Notes: a model not told the origin generated them from the sequence alone. DNA of 64,000 nt from ZC4RG30 sp046347045 (GCA_046347045.1 JAXMGX010000004.1:186001-250000); one strand, 5' to 3'. Positions 34,640-43,257 are shown, counted from the first letter of the stretch. Numbers and translations are program-made.

Positions 34640-34999
34640 TCATGTTCATACCCGGTCCAGGTCCAAGACCTAAATCACTGGCGGGGCAGCGAAAATTAAC
34701 CTCGGGTCAAGATCGGCCCACCCTTGATATGCTGACCGGATGTATTCGTTGAATATCAGTTACGCGAGAATGTTGTTGCGGCGACCACTAGACGCTACTA
34801 ACTTCTGCCGTGGATTGTGGATTCTGTCGAGAGCGGTGGTTCTCTACGTATATTTGGCGTTCAAGAATCCCGACGATGAGCGAGTTCAGTAGGGATTCTA
34901 CTCGGAACGTCTTTGCTAGTTCGATGCTGATGGATGTCGAGTTCCGACAATTCGAAGTAGCTCATAGCTAAGTGACGTTGGCCCGATTTCGTTGAGGCC
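34640..34999. other. Gene-free, AT-richer region upstream of the integron integrase
   Basis: This is where an attI site and cassettes would lie in an ordinary integron. I see no cassette gene and no clear attC pair. A GTTGAAT string (34748-34754) fits the GTTRRRY core consensus, but such matches occur by chance. An inverted repeat AGAATCCC-20-GGGATTCT (34864-34899) is flanked by imperfect outer arms (GGCGTTC/GAACGTC). No ORF above about 50 codons is convincing. Confidence 0.5.
34864..34899. repeat. Inverted repeat near integrase promoter region
   Basis: Perfect 8-bp arms AGAATCCC and GGGATTCT are separated by 20 bases. Outer arms GGCGTTC (34855-34861) and GAACGTC (34905-34911) pair at six of seven positions. 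The nested arrangement is reminiscent of a recombination site, but it does not match attC box consensus. Confidence 0.45.
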
Positions 35000-36124
35000 T
35001 CACCGTTTGAGAAGTTCGTTGCCACTGAAGTCGAGCATTTGCACTGCGCGTGAGTTGCGTATGGATCCGGCCTGAAAATACCTAAGAAATGTCGTCGTGC
35101 TGCGATGCCCCGTCATCGCCATAGCCTCGCCCATCGGTACGTTCTGTCGTCCGGCTTCAGTGACGAACCCCGACCTCAACGAGTGCGCCGAGAACTCTTC
35201 CCCCAGTCCCGCCAGCTTCGTGCGCCGCTTCACGATGAGCCACACTGCCTGGGGGAAGAGCGGTTCTGCGACTCTTGTTGCCCGGATGCGCCGAAACATC
35301 CTCCCACTCGTGATGCCTGCAGCCTGCAACCAAGCGGCCAGAGCCTCTGCTGCCGGCCCCATGATCGGTTTCACCGCATTGGGGTTGTGGTCGGTTCCCG
35401 CCTGATCGGTTTTAGAGTGTGTGAGTCGGTACAGATACGCGCCGTCGCCGAGCGTGGTCAGGTTCTCGAGCGATGCTGCCGCAACTTCTGATCGTCGGCG
35501 TCCACCCGAGGCGAACGCGAACAGTAGCAGCGCGCGATCCCGCACTCCGACGAGCCCATCGGTGCAGGTGGCGAGCATCGCGTCGAGCGGCTCTTTGGTC
35601 AGGGCGGGCTTGGCGATGGCAATGGGGCCGCGAGCGGCATACGCCCGGCGCGCACGTTTTAGTAGTTCTTGAACGGCTGGGGCGCGGGTTGGGCTCACGG
35701 AGTTCTTCATGGCATGGGCCTTGGAGAGTACGGACAGTCGGTGCAGCACCGTATTGAGCGCCGGCGCACCAAGCTGACCCTTGAATCCGCCTTCCACCAG
35801 CGCCTCATCGATCGGTGCCGGCAGATCGTGGAGGAGGGCGCCGGCGTCACCACTTCGCTGCAGATGATCGACCAGGAACTGCAATACCGCCGGCACGGGC
35901 ACCGGCAATATGAGGGGCTGCCGATACCGCAACCGGAACCACGCCGCCCAATAGCGCAGCGCCGCGGCGTAGCTTCTCTGGGTGTTGGCGGATTCGCCTT
36001 CTTGAAGGAGCGCCCGGACGGAGGCCTCGGCCTGGGCATGGAGGGTGTCGGGGTCGCGCGCGAGCACGGTCGTGCGGGGCACCAGGGCATTCGGATCGGT
36101 TTTTGGGCGGCGACGGGTAGTCAT
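35000..36124 (-). CDS. Tyrosine recombinase of the mobile-element type
   Basis: 374 aa, full length. A SAM-like N-terminal DNA-binding domain (EGESANTQRSYAAALRYWAAWF) precedes the catalytic domain with Arg in FASGGRRRSEVAAASLENL, HSLRSGFVTEA (His, Arg), GHRS (His) and the nucleophile Tyr in TFLRYFQAGS. It is unrelated in detail to the neighbouring integron integrase. It starts at ATG 36124 and is divergent from the kfrA-like gene, with a palindrome in the shared promoter region. Likely substrate sites are unknown. Confidence 0.9.
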   Translation of the reverse strand: MTTRRRPKTDPNALVPRTTVLARDPDTLHAQAEASVRALLQEGESANTQRSYAAALRYWAAWFRLRYRQPLILPVPVPAVLQFLVDHLQRSGDAGALLHDLPAPIDEALVEGGFKGQLGAPALNTVLHRLSVLSKAHAMKNSVSPTRAPAVQELLKRARRAYAARGPIAIAKPALTKEPLDAMLATCTDGLVGVRDRALLLFAFASGGRRRSEVAAASLENLTTLGDGAYLYRLTHSKTDQAGTDHNPNAVKPIMGPAAEALAAWLQAAGITSGRMFRRIRATRVAEPLFPQAVWLIVKRRTKLAGLGEEFSAHSLRSGFVTEAGRQNVPMGEAMAMTGHRSTTTFLRYFQAGSIRNSRAVQMLDFSGNELLKR

Positions 36125-36132
36125 AGAATCTA

Positions 36133-36197
36133 TATAATATGCGTGAGATGTATCTTGTATTCTCTTTCACTCACGGTAATCATCTCTTATCGTGAGT
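36133..36197. promoter_or_regulatory. Divergent promoter/operator between recombinase and kfrA-like gene
   Basis: The 99-base gap contains ACTCACG (36169-36175) and CGTGAGT (36191-36197) as perfect inverted arms 15 bases apart. A third half-site, CGTGAGA, is at 36142-36148. A TATAAT box lies at 36133-36138 among AT-rich sequence. KfrA proteins repress their own promoters through inverted repeats, so this is a reasonable autoregulatory operator. Binding is inferred. Confidence 0.55.
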
Positions 36198-36223
36198 AGG
36201 ATAGCCAGAGGGGAGGGCGCGCA

Positions 36224-37249
36224 GTGACCAGTGAAATGAGGCCCGCGGCAGGCCGCGCAACCACCCCGCCAACCGGCCGCGGCCCGGCGCTGCGCGATGA
36301 CGCCGCTGCCGAATCCGATAATGAGCCACTGGAAGACATCCCGAAGGAGGGCGTGCGGCTGCGCGCGCCGAGGATTTCCCGCGAGGAGGTCTTCAGCACC
36401 GCCGACGCCTTGCTGCTGGAAGGCATCCGCCCCACCATTGACCGGGTGCGGGTGCGGTTGGGTCGCGGCTCGCCCAACACCATCAATGAGTTCATGGACG
36501 CCTGGTGGGCGAAGTTGGGATCGCGCCTTCGGGATCTCCCGGGACGGGAGTTTCCGCAGGTGCCTGAGCGCGTCGCGGCGAACCTGCACAAGCTGTGGAA
36601 CGACGCGCTCGAAGCGGCGCATGACGTCCTGGCCGAGTCGCACGGCCGGCGGGACGCGGACCTCACCGAGCGCGAGCGCTCGCTCGCCGCTGAGTCAGAA
36701 CAATTGCAGCGCGATCGCCAATCCCACGGCGCGCGCGATGCGGCGCGAGAGGAAGCGCTGCAGCTTGCTCGCAGCCAGCTCGAAGAGAGCAATCAGCGGG
36801 CGCGCGTAGTGGAGCAGGCGTTGGTCCAGCGCGGCGCAGAGCTTCAGGAAATGCGCGCCGAGCGAGATCGGCAGGCCAGCGACCTGACGGCGTTGCACTC
36901 ACGGCTGGAGTCCGAACAGAAGCAGGCAGTGGCCGAGCGCGCCCGCCTTCAGGAGCGATTTGAATCCAGCGAGGGTCGGTGGCTGACGGAGCTGGATCGC
37001 ACACGCCAAGCCCTGAAAGCCGCCGAAGCGGCAAGTCGTGACCTGCGCGGTAAGCTATCGAAGCTCACCGAGGAGCGGGATTCTGCCAAAACCCACCTCA
37101 CGCAACTGCGCGGCGAGCTGGCCACGGCCGCTGCCGTGCGCGAGCAGCTCGAAGTGCGGCTTAATACTCAACTGCCGCGGGGCAGCAAAGCACTGGGGCG
37201 CCTGCGCTCCAAACCGAAAGCCAAGATGCCGGCAGCGCGAGTCAGGTAG
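36224..37249 (+). CDS. KfrA-like DNA-binding coiled-coil protein
   Basis: 341 aa. Residues about 50-130 form the KfrA N-terminal DNA-binding domain (ISREEVFSTADALLLEGIRPTIDRVR, the helix-turn-helix part, with LGRGSPNTINEFMDAWW). Residues 140-320 are a continuous, Glu/Arg/Gln-rich alpha-helical coiled coil. The tail is basic (SKPKAKMPAARVR-like). KfrA proteins are plasmid- and ICE-borne regulators with a structural role in DNA segregation. Here the gene is chromosomal beside a recombinase, so it marks an integrated element. The start follows GAGG within GGGGAGGGCGC. Confidence 0.85.
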   Translation: MTSEMRPAAGRATTPPTGRGPALRDDAAAESDNEPLEDIPKEGVRLRAPRISREEVFSTADALLLEGIRPTIDRVRVRLGRGSPNTINEFMDAWWAKLGSRLRDLPGREFPQVPERVAANLHKLWNDALEAAHDVLAESHGRRDADLTERERSLAAESEQLQRDRQSHGARDAAREEALQLARSQLEESNQRARVVEQALVQRGAELQEMRAERDRQASDLTALHSRLESEQKQAVAERARLQERFESSEGRWLTELDRTRQALKAAEAASRDLRGKLSKLTEERDSAKTHLTQLRGELATAAAVREQLEVRLNTQLPRGSKALGRLRSKPKAKMPAARVR

Positions 37250-37293
37250 GGATCGACCCGAGAATCGGGAATACTGCTCAGGTGGAAACTTCC

Positions 37294-37479
37294 ATGCAGC
37301 ACGCCACGCATGTCGTCGACGTTCACGAGGCCGCTGAGCGGCTTGAAGAGCTGATGGACTTGGTCGACGCGGGCGATGAAGTACAGGTCGCGGTCAATGG
37401 CGAACCGTGTGTTCGCCTGGAAGCCATTCCGCGCACTACCAGTCCCGGCTCGAATACGGATGAGGGTTCAGCCGCCTAG
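37294..37479 (+). CDS. Orphan Phd/YefM-family antitoxin
   Basis: About 61 aa (65 if the upstream ATG at 37282 is used). MQHATHVVDVHEAAERLEEL with the following VDAGDEVQVAVNGEPCVRLEAI is a Phd-type antitoxin pattern: N-terminal DNA-binding dimer and the conserved xGExVxI/L strand. A VapC/PIN or Doc/RelE toxin normally follows within a few bases. None is seen before the right-hand repeat at 37605, so the toxin has been lost or was never present. Confidence 0.7.
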   Translation: MQHATHVVDVHEAAERLEELMDLVDAGDEVQVAVNGEPCVRLEAIPRTTSPGSNTDEGSAA

Positions 37480-37697
37480 GCCGAGCTGGACAACTCCCGA
37501 TAGCTCCGACCGTGCCACCGGCAACGCAGGCAAAGGCGCCCGCGATCTGGAAAGTTGGAGTTTCACTGCAGATATGCAGGGAGTTTCACGACCAAGAGCT
37601 CAGAAAGCGGACATTTCTATACATCTTCTACACTCGTACTTCGCATAATGTATATTATGTTAAAAGAGATATGCGGGAAGCGTGTTGAACGAACCGC
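37480..37697. other. Gene-free stretch after the antitoxin
   Basis: No toxin frame or other gene is visible. It contains the inverted IS-end-like motif (37605-37620), an AT-rich palindrome CATAAT-4-ATTATG (37644-37659) and, next to the lipoprotein stop codon, AAGCG/CGCTT arms (37679-37700) that could form its terminator. Confidence 0.5.
37605..37620 (-). repeat. IS-end-like motif, right side, inverted
   Basis: Read on the minus strand this is ATAGAAATGTCCGCTT, matching 14 of 16 positions of the left motif at 33434-33449 in opposite orientation. Together they bracket the integrase, recombinase, kfrA and antitoxin genes (about 4.2 kb). Confidence 0.5.
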
Positions 37698-38045
37698 TTA
37701 CTGCTGTTTGGTCCGGCAACACGCCAGTACCGCCTGATCGTCCGCAGCTGTGCGCCCGCACTGTCTTCCGCGGCCGTCCGAACGCCAGTCCGCCCAGGAC
37801 GCATCTCCGCCGGTGAACGCATCCTGCAATTCCTTGCCCGCACCAGCCACCCAGGCCTCGACGGAACTGCAGTGCCGCGTGATCAGGCCGGAAGCAACGC
37901 AATGCTTCTCGTCATCGGACAACCCCTGCGGCAGCGCCTGTACCTCGGCTCGCATGCACGCCAGAGGCGATGACGAAGGCCGCGTGGCCTGAGCCGCGCA
38001 ACCCGACAGCAGTCCCGCCAACAGAATCATGTTACGACGCCACAT
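37698..38045 (-). CDS. Small cysteine-rich lipoprotein, unknown function
   Basis: About 115 aa. A basic N-terminus (MWRRN) and short hydrophobic stretch end in a lipobox (LLAGLLSGCAAQ), so the mature protein is lipid-anchored. It has six further cysteines (LACMRAE, KHCVASG, RHCSSVE, RQCGRT, ACCRTK). No family recognised. Its position between the right-hand repeat and the truncated ABC gene suggests it came in with, or after, the island. Confidence 0.6.
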   Translation of the reverse strand: MWRRNMILLAGLLSGCAAQATRPSSSPLACMRAEVQALPQGLSDDEKHCVASGLITRHCSSVEAWVAGAGKELQDAFTGGDASWADWRSDGRGRQCGRTAADDQAVLACCRTKQQ

Positions 38046-38083
38046 GACACCATTCAGGCGGTCGTGGCCTCCTCCCCGGCGAA

Positions 38084-38215
38084 TCATCTGATGATGTGGG
38101 CATTGAGGCTGGGCAGATACAGCGAAGCGATGGTGGAGAACAGTTGCAGCAGGCAGATGACGGCGATGGGCCTGCCGTAGGGGGCGAGGTAGGCCCGAAG
38201 GATCTTCAGCAGCAT
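38084..38215 (-). pseudogene. N-terminal stump of an ABC exporter (permease-ATPase type)
   Basis: A 43-codon frame starts at ATG 38215, overlapping the Rieske stop as TGATG, and reads MLLKILRAYLAPYGRP, then a hydrophobic helix and IASLYLPSLNAHII before a stop. This matches the first membrane segment of fused ABC transporter proteins, which normally continue for over 500 residues. The remainder is absent on the island side, so the gene was apparently cut at about 38090 by insertion or deletion. Identification rests on a short motif and is moderately sure. Confidence 0.55.
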
Positions 38216-39243
38216 CAGGCGTCCTGGCTTTCGCGGATCAATCTTGCCACCAGGCGGTTGAACATCGTGACGCCGCGATCATGCACCGTGGGCAGCACCT
38301 GCGGATCGGCAGTGCGGTCGATGACGAGCTGCTGTGCCTCGATGATGCGCTTGTCCTCGCCGAAGGCCTGGCCGGCGATCCCCATCAGCGTATCGCGCAG
38401 TGCTTCGTCACCATGGTTGCGATGCGGCCCCCATGAGAAGAAATAGCGCGAGGTCCTGTCGCCCGTGGGCGTGACAGCCTGACTGGTGAAGGTCACGCCG
38501 GCGTGCGCCGTGCCATAGTCCGGCTTCTCGTTGTTGCAGGCGGCCGCGGTGCCCAGGGGGAAGCTGCCGCTCCACATCAACAACACACCTGGAACCAGGA
38601 AATCGTAGCTGCTCCAGCGGTCCACCGGGGGGAGGTTCTGGCTCACCGGGCTGCGGGCAGCGGTGACCCAGCGCTCGAAGCGGACGCCACGCGGCAGCGC
38701 GGTGATCTTCGGCGTCTGGTCTGCAAACGCGGCACCCGCGCCGAAGCTCGCGGCATGCACGTAGGTCAGATGGCTGAAATCCAGCAGATTGTCGTTGATC
38801 AGCCGTGCCTCGGCGGCGTAGTCGAGGTAGCCGCGGCCCAGTATCCAGTCCGGTTCGTCGAAGCCCACCGCGGGTGGAATCAGCGTGGCGTCGGCCCGGA
38901 CCGGATTGCCCATCCAAACCCAGATCCAGCTATGGCGCTCGATCACCGGATACGATCTGGCGCGCGCCTTCGGAGGAATTTCCTTCTGCCCGGGGATTTC
39001 CAGCACCTGCCCATCGCTGCCGTACAGGAAGCCGTGGTACATGCAGCGCAGATTGGAACCTTCGCAACGCCCCATCGACAGTGGCGCCAGCCGGTGCACG
39101 CAGCGGTCTTCCAGCGCGTGCACATCGCTGCCCGCGCGCCACAGGACGATGGGCTCGCCCAGGATGTGGACCGCGAGGGGTTTGCCCGCTTCCAGATCCT
39201 GGCTCCAGGAGGCCACATACCAGGCGTCGCGAAGGTATGTCAT
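38215..39243 (-). CDS. Rieske non-haem iron oxygenase (VanA-like)
   Basis: 342 aa from MTYLRDAWYVASW. The Rieske [2Fe-2S] site is CVHRLAPLSMGRCEG plus CMYHGF (CxH and CxxH). The mononuclear iron motif is LLDFSHLTYVH (D-x2-H-x3-H) near residue 165-175. The family includes vanillate O-demethylase and other aromatic-ring or O-demethylating oxygenases. A VanB-type reductase is not in the window, so electrons must come from elsewhere. The gene follows the TonB receptor by 13 bases and is coupled to the ABC stump downstream. Substrate unknown, but context favours a phenolic compound. Confidence 0.9.
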   Translation of the reverse strand: MTYLRDAWYVASWSQDLEAGKPLAVHILGEPIVLWRAGSDVHALEDRCVHRLAPLSMGRCEGSNLRCMYHGFLYGSDGQVLEIPGQKEIPPKARARSYPVIERHSWIWVWMGNPVRADATLIPPAVGFDEPDWILGRGYLDYAAEARLINDNLLDFSHLTYVHAASFGAGAAFADQTPKITALPRGVRFERWVTAARSPVSQNLPPVDRWSSYDFLVPGVLLMWSGSFPLGTAAACNNEKPDYGTAHAGVTFTSQAVTPTGDRTSRYFFSWGPHRNHGDEALRDTLMGIAGQAFGEDKRIIEAQQLVIDRTADPQVLPTVHDRGVTMFNRLVARLIRESQDA

Positions 39244-39256
39244 GGGTGCAGGTTCG

Positions 39257-42124
39257 TCAGAACTGGATCCGCGCACCCGCCATGAAGTAGCGGCCAATGG
39301 TGTCGTAGAGCACCACGTTGGTCTGTCCGCCCACCAGCGCGCTCGAGGGAATCAGTGGCGGGCGGCGGTCGAACAGGTTGTTCACGTTCGCGTAGATCTC
39401 CGGTTTGCCGCGGAACGACTCGAGGCGATAGCGAACGCCCGCATCGAAGGTCGTGACGCTGCCCACGGTCGCGAACGCCGGGGCGATGTCCCCGGGCAGG
39501 TAGGTGGTGTTGAACTTGCCGCTGCCGATGTAGCGCGCGTGCAGGTTGAAGTTCAGCGCGCCGATGTCCGCATTGGCGATGGCCGTGACCTGCCACTTCG
39601 GATAGCCCAGGCCGATGTCACCCAGGCGGTCGCTGTACACCGAGGACGAGACGCTCGGTACCGTGGTCGACTGCTCGAGCAGGCGGGTGCCGATCAGGCG
39701 CAGCGAGGTGTTCACGCCGCCAAGCTGGGTGCGGTAGCTCAGGTCCATGTCCACGCCCTTGGTCTTCGCCTTGCTGAGATTCATCGTGCGCTGGCGGATG
39801 GCCACGAGCGTGGTGCCCGAACGCAGCAGATTGTCGCAGTACAACTGCTGGCCCTGCGCACAGCGATCGATGGTGTCCTGCGCGCCCGCGGCAGCCAGCG
39901 TGTCCCTGATGCTGATGTTGTAGAAGTCGAGCGACGCGCCGAAGCCCTGCAGCCAGCCCGGCTGGTAGGTCAGGCCGAAGGTCGTGGTGTCGGCCTTTTC
40001 GGGCTTGAGGATGGGATTGCCCGAAATGATGATGGGCACGCTGACCGACGGCGCATTGGGCAGCACGCGGTCGATCACCAGGCTGTTGGGGCCCTGGCTG
40101 TCGCGCGTGTACAGATCGCCGATGCCGGGCGCGCGGATGTCACGCGAGCGCGTGCCGCGCAACAGCAGATCGTCGAATGGCCGCCAGGTCAGGCCGACCT
40201 TCCAGGTTTCGACGCTGCCGCTCTGCGAGTAATCGGTGATGCGCACGGCCGCGTTGAGGTCGAGGGACCTGGCGAATCCCGCGTCCCTGGCCAGCGGCAC
40301 CAGGGTTTCCAGATAGGCCTCCTTCACGTCGTACTCGCCGCTCGTGGGCAGCACGTTGCTGGTGGACCAGCCCCCTACCCTGTTCACGTAGGCTGCGGGC
40401 AGGCCGCGGATGGCCGCGTAGTTCGGCACCGTGTTCGATACCGGATCCGAGTCGATGCTGCCTTCGAGCTTGCGGTATTCCACGCCTGCGCCGATGGACA
40501 CCGGGCCGGCCCAGGACGAGAACGGCTGGCCGTTGATGTTCGCGCCCGCGCTGCGCTGGCGCATGACGTTGACGTTCCAGGGCTGCGCACCGGTGTGGAT
40601 GTAGTCCAGCGCCGCCTGCGAGGGCGAACCGGGGCCGAAAGGATTCAGCGGCACGCAGTTGCCGTAGGCCGCCGGATTCGCCAGCGCGCTCTGGCAGACG
40701 ATGGTGCCGTTGGGCGCCACCACGGCGTCCACCGCGCGATGCACGCGCTCCAGCGACAGCTGGTTGATGTAGTCGAGGTCGAACGTCGTGCGACCCTGCT
40801 GGTAGTGGACGTCCCAGCTCCAGTTGTCGCCGAACTTGCCCTGCAGCCCGAGGGCGCCATCCCACGCCGAATACCGCGATTCGATGTCGATGCTCCCCCA
40901 TGACTTCGCCACCAGGCCGAGATTGAAGCTGGCCACGTTGAGCGCGGTCATGCGCGACTGCAAACTGGCGGGAATGTAGGGATTGCCACTGAAGATCTGC
41001 AGCGCGGTGTTGCCCTGGAAGAACGGCGGCGTCTGCGTGTAACGGGATTTCGCCCGGGCCAGCGTGGCCTGTGCGAAGGCTTCCACGTTGTCGGTGAGCT
41101 GCAGCAGCGCGTGCGTGAACAGCACCTTGTTGTCGGTGGGCGTGTTGAAATTGGCCGTGTCGCCGACGTAGTTGCCCCTGCCGCCCACCTGCAGGTTGGC
41201 GCTGCGCAGTGTGCCGTAGGTGAAGGCCTCGGGTACGCCGCGTTCGGTGAAGGTGATGCCCTGCGTGGGGGTGGTGAGCGGACCGGAGATGATCGCGCCG
41301 CCATAGGAGCTCGTGGGCTGCGTCACGTAGCAGCCGATGGTCTGGCGCGGATTCGTGGGCGACATGGTCGCGGTGGTGACGCCGGGAACCGGCACCACCG
41401 CGCAGTAGCGGTTCGCCCAGCCCCGGTTTTCCTTGTAGGCCTGGTCGGAGTTGCGCCAGTCGAACGAGCCGATCACGTGCAGACGATCGTCGAAGAACGA
41501 CGTGCCCCCGGCCAGCGCCAGGGTATACGTCGAGCCATCGCCATCGTGGGAAGACTCGCCGTAGTTCGCATCGGCCTTGAATCCCTGGAAGCGCTTGTTG
41601 AGCACGAAGTTGGTGACGCCCGCGACGGCATCGGAGCCGTAGGCCGCCGAGGCGCCGCCGGTGACCACGTTGACGCTTTCGATCAGGCCCTGCGGCAGCA
41701 GGTTGATGTCGGTGTTGCCCGCGACATTGGCTGGCACCAGGCGGCGGCCGTCGAGCAGCACCAGGTTGCGATTGGTGCCGAGGTTGCGCAGATTGAGGAA
41801 GTTGCCCGGGCCCAGTGTGGTGCGGCCGCCGATGGCCTTCGGCGTCGTGGAGCCGGACATCGAAGGCAGCGTCGCCAGCGCCTGCACCATGGACTGCGGA
41901 TTGGCCTGCAGCAGCTCGGTGGAGGACAGCGAGGTCACCGGTGTGGGGGAGGACATGCCCTCGCGAATCACGCGCGAACCCGTGACCACCACTTCGCTCA
42001 GTTCATCGGTTGCATCCTGGGCTGCGTAAAGCGTGGGCGCGACGCCGCAGAGGGCGGCGGCGACGGCCAGGGAAACAAGCCGCGAACTGCGCAAGGCGGG
42101 ACTCCGGACAGCAATAACCGACAT
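39257..42124 (-). CDS. TonB-dependent outer-membrane receptor
   Basis: 955 aa. Signal peptide (ALRSSRLVSLAVAAALCGVA region) ends near TLYAAQD. A TonB-box-like ELSEVVVTGSRV follows, then the plug domain (GTNRNLVLLDGRRLVPANVAG, VNVVTGGASAAYGSDAVAGV) and a 22-strand barrel ending in FMAGARIQF (terminal Phe). The type is that of Caulobacter/Xanthomonas-like receptors for carbohydrates or aromatics rather than siderophores, but substrate cannot be fixed. An alternative start 12 codons upstream is possible. It precedes the Rieske gene in the same direction. Confidence 0.94.
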   Translation of the reverse strand: MSVIAVRSPALRSSRLVSLAVAAALCGVAPTLYAAQDATDELSEVVVTGSRVIREGMSSPTPVTSLSSTELLQANPQSMVQALATLPSMSGSTTPKAIGGRTTLGPGNFLNLRNLGTNRNLVLLDGRRLVPANVAGNTDINLLPQGLIESVNVVTGGASAAYGSDAVAGVTNFVLNKRFQGFKADANYGESSHDGDGSTYTLALAGGTSFFDDRLHVIGSFDWRNSDQAYKENRGWANRYCAVVPVPGVTTATMSPTNPRQTIGCYVTQPTSSYGGAIISGPLTTPTQGITFTERGVPEAFTYGTLRSANLQVGGRGNYVGDTANFNTPTDNKVLFTHALLQLTDNVEAFAQATLARAKSRYTQTPPFFQGNTALQIFSGNPYIPASLQSRMTALNVASFNLGLVAKSWGSIDIESRYSAWDGALGLQGKFGDNWSWDVHYQQGRTTFDLDYINQLSLERVHRAVDAVVAPNGTIVCQSALANPAAYGNCVPLNPFGPGSPSQAALDYIHTGAQPWNVNVMRQRSAGANINGQPFSSWAGPVSIGAGVEYRKLEGSIDSDPVSNTVPNYAAIRGLPAAYVNRVGGWSTSNVLPTSGEYDVKEAYLETLVPLARDAGFARSLDLNAAVRITDYSQSGSVETWKVGLTWRPFDDLLLRGTRSRDIRAPGIGDLYTRDSQGPNSLVIDRVLPNAPSVSVPIIISGNPILKPEKADTTTFGLTYQPGWLQGFGASLDFYNISIRDTLAAAGAQDTIDRCAQGQQLYCDNLLRSGTTLVAIRQRTMNLSKAKTKGVDMDLSYRTQLGGVNTSLRLIGTRLLEQSTTVPSVSSSVYSDRLGDIGLGYPKWQVTAIANADIGALNFNLHARYIGSGKFNTTYLPGDIAPAFATVGSVTTFDAGVRYRLESFRGKPEIYANVNNLFDRRPPLIPSSALVGGQTNVVLYDTIGRYFMAGARIQF

Positions 42125-42256
42125 GAATATCTCTCCGTTGATGTGATCGAGGCGCCGCACACGGCGCTGGACAGGATTGTTAACAATACCAAAAGGACGC
42201 TTGGCGGGTGGATCGGCTGCGGTGGCTGCCGGATCACGATAGGCAGCCTTCCGCTT

Positions 42257-43153
42257 TCAGCCCAGTGCCAACCCCCAGCACAGCGCGAGCCACGCCAGCG
42301 CCGCGGCTGCGGCGATGGTTTGCGGGATGCGCGCGAGCACACGTGCCCCCACCGAGGTGGCGGCCGCAAATCCTGCCAGCATGCCGAACGCGAAGCCGAG
42401 CCCATGCGAGAGCACATCCGTGTTCTCCCCTTCAGTGCCCAGCCATGCCAGCAGCATCACGCCGCCGATCAGTGGCGCGGCCTGCCGCCAACCCGGCAGT
42501 CCGAAGCCGCGTCGCGTGCGCCACGTGTGCGCCGCCAGCAGGCCGACGGTGGCAAACACCGCCGTCGATGCGCCCGCCGACACGTATTGCTCCGGAACCA
42601 TCGTGACCTCGATGAGATTGGCCGCGCCCGACGCCACCAGCACCAGCAGCCATGCGCGCCCATTGCCCAGCTGCCTTGCGGCGAAGTAACCGAACAGCAT
42701 GCCGGCGCCGAGATTGCCGAGCAGGTGCTGCAAGTCCCAGTGCAGGGTCAGCGCGGTGAACGCGCGCCACCACTGGCCACTGGCGAAGAGGTTGCCCTGC
42801 ATGGCGCCGGCATCGAACAGGTCACGCGGGAAGGCATGCGTGGCGGCGGCGATGGCCACCAGCACCAGCACGAATGCGTAGGCCGCGGCGCCGCGCCAGG
42901 GATTCTGGTGCTGTACCACTGCAGGCAATCGTGGGCGGGGTCGACGGCGCTCCTGGTCGTACTGATGCAGGTGATGCGCGGCGAGCGCGGCCTGCGCCTG
43001 ACTCACGCACAGCGCGAATCCGGCGGGTTCCCCCGTCATTCCGGGCTCTTCGATGACACGGTTGTCGATGAGTACTGCGGTGAGCACGAAGGCGCGCTCC
43101 TCGCAGGCTGGCCGGCGCAGGGAGCGGAAGATCACGACGGGATCGGCCAGCAT
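42257..43153 (-). CDS. Rhomboid-family intramembrane protease with N-terminal extension
   Basis: 298 aa. The first ~85 residues are soluble (DPVVIFRSLRRPACEERAFV at the start). Six or seven membrane segments follow, with the rhomboid Ser in SAGASTAVFATVG and His in VLSHGLGFAFG. HWDLQHLLGNLGAGMLFG carries the conserved H/N pair. It is distinct from the rhombosortase at 7711. The soluble N-terminal part recurs in a group of bacterial rhomboids, to my recollection. The physiological target is unknown. It lies between the TonB receptor and a small Tat-exported protein, same strand. Confidence 0.85.
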   Translation of the reverse strand: MLADPVVIFRSLRRPACEERAFVLTAVLIDNRVIEEPGMTGEPAGFALCVSQAQAALAAHHLHQYDQERRRPRPRLPAVVQHQNPWRGAAAYAFVLVLVAIAAATHAFPRDLFDAGAMQGNLFASGQWWRAFTALTLHWDLQHLLGNLGAGMLFGYFAARQLGNGRAWLLVLVASGAANLIEVTMVPEQYVSAGASTAVFATVGLLAAHTWRTRRGFGLPGWRQAAPLIGGVMLLAWLGTEGENTDVLSHGLGFAFGMLAGFAAATSVGARVLARIPQTIAAAAALAWLALCWGLALG

Positions 43154-43257
43154 CGAGCCAGTGATGGGACCGCCCGCGCCGCTTTCAAGGTCAGCGCGCG
43201 GCGCGCGGCAGGGTTGCGCCGGGCGCCAGGCGCCGGAGGCGGATTCCTCGCCCGGCC

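Noticed and set aside
34740..34920. An attC/attI site
   Set aside because: A single GTTRRRY match and a nested inverted repeat do not make the R'-L'-L''-R'' arrangement of attC, and no cassette gene is present.
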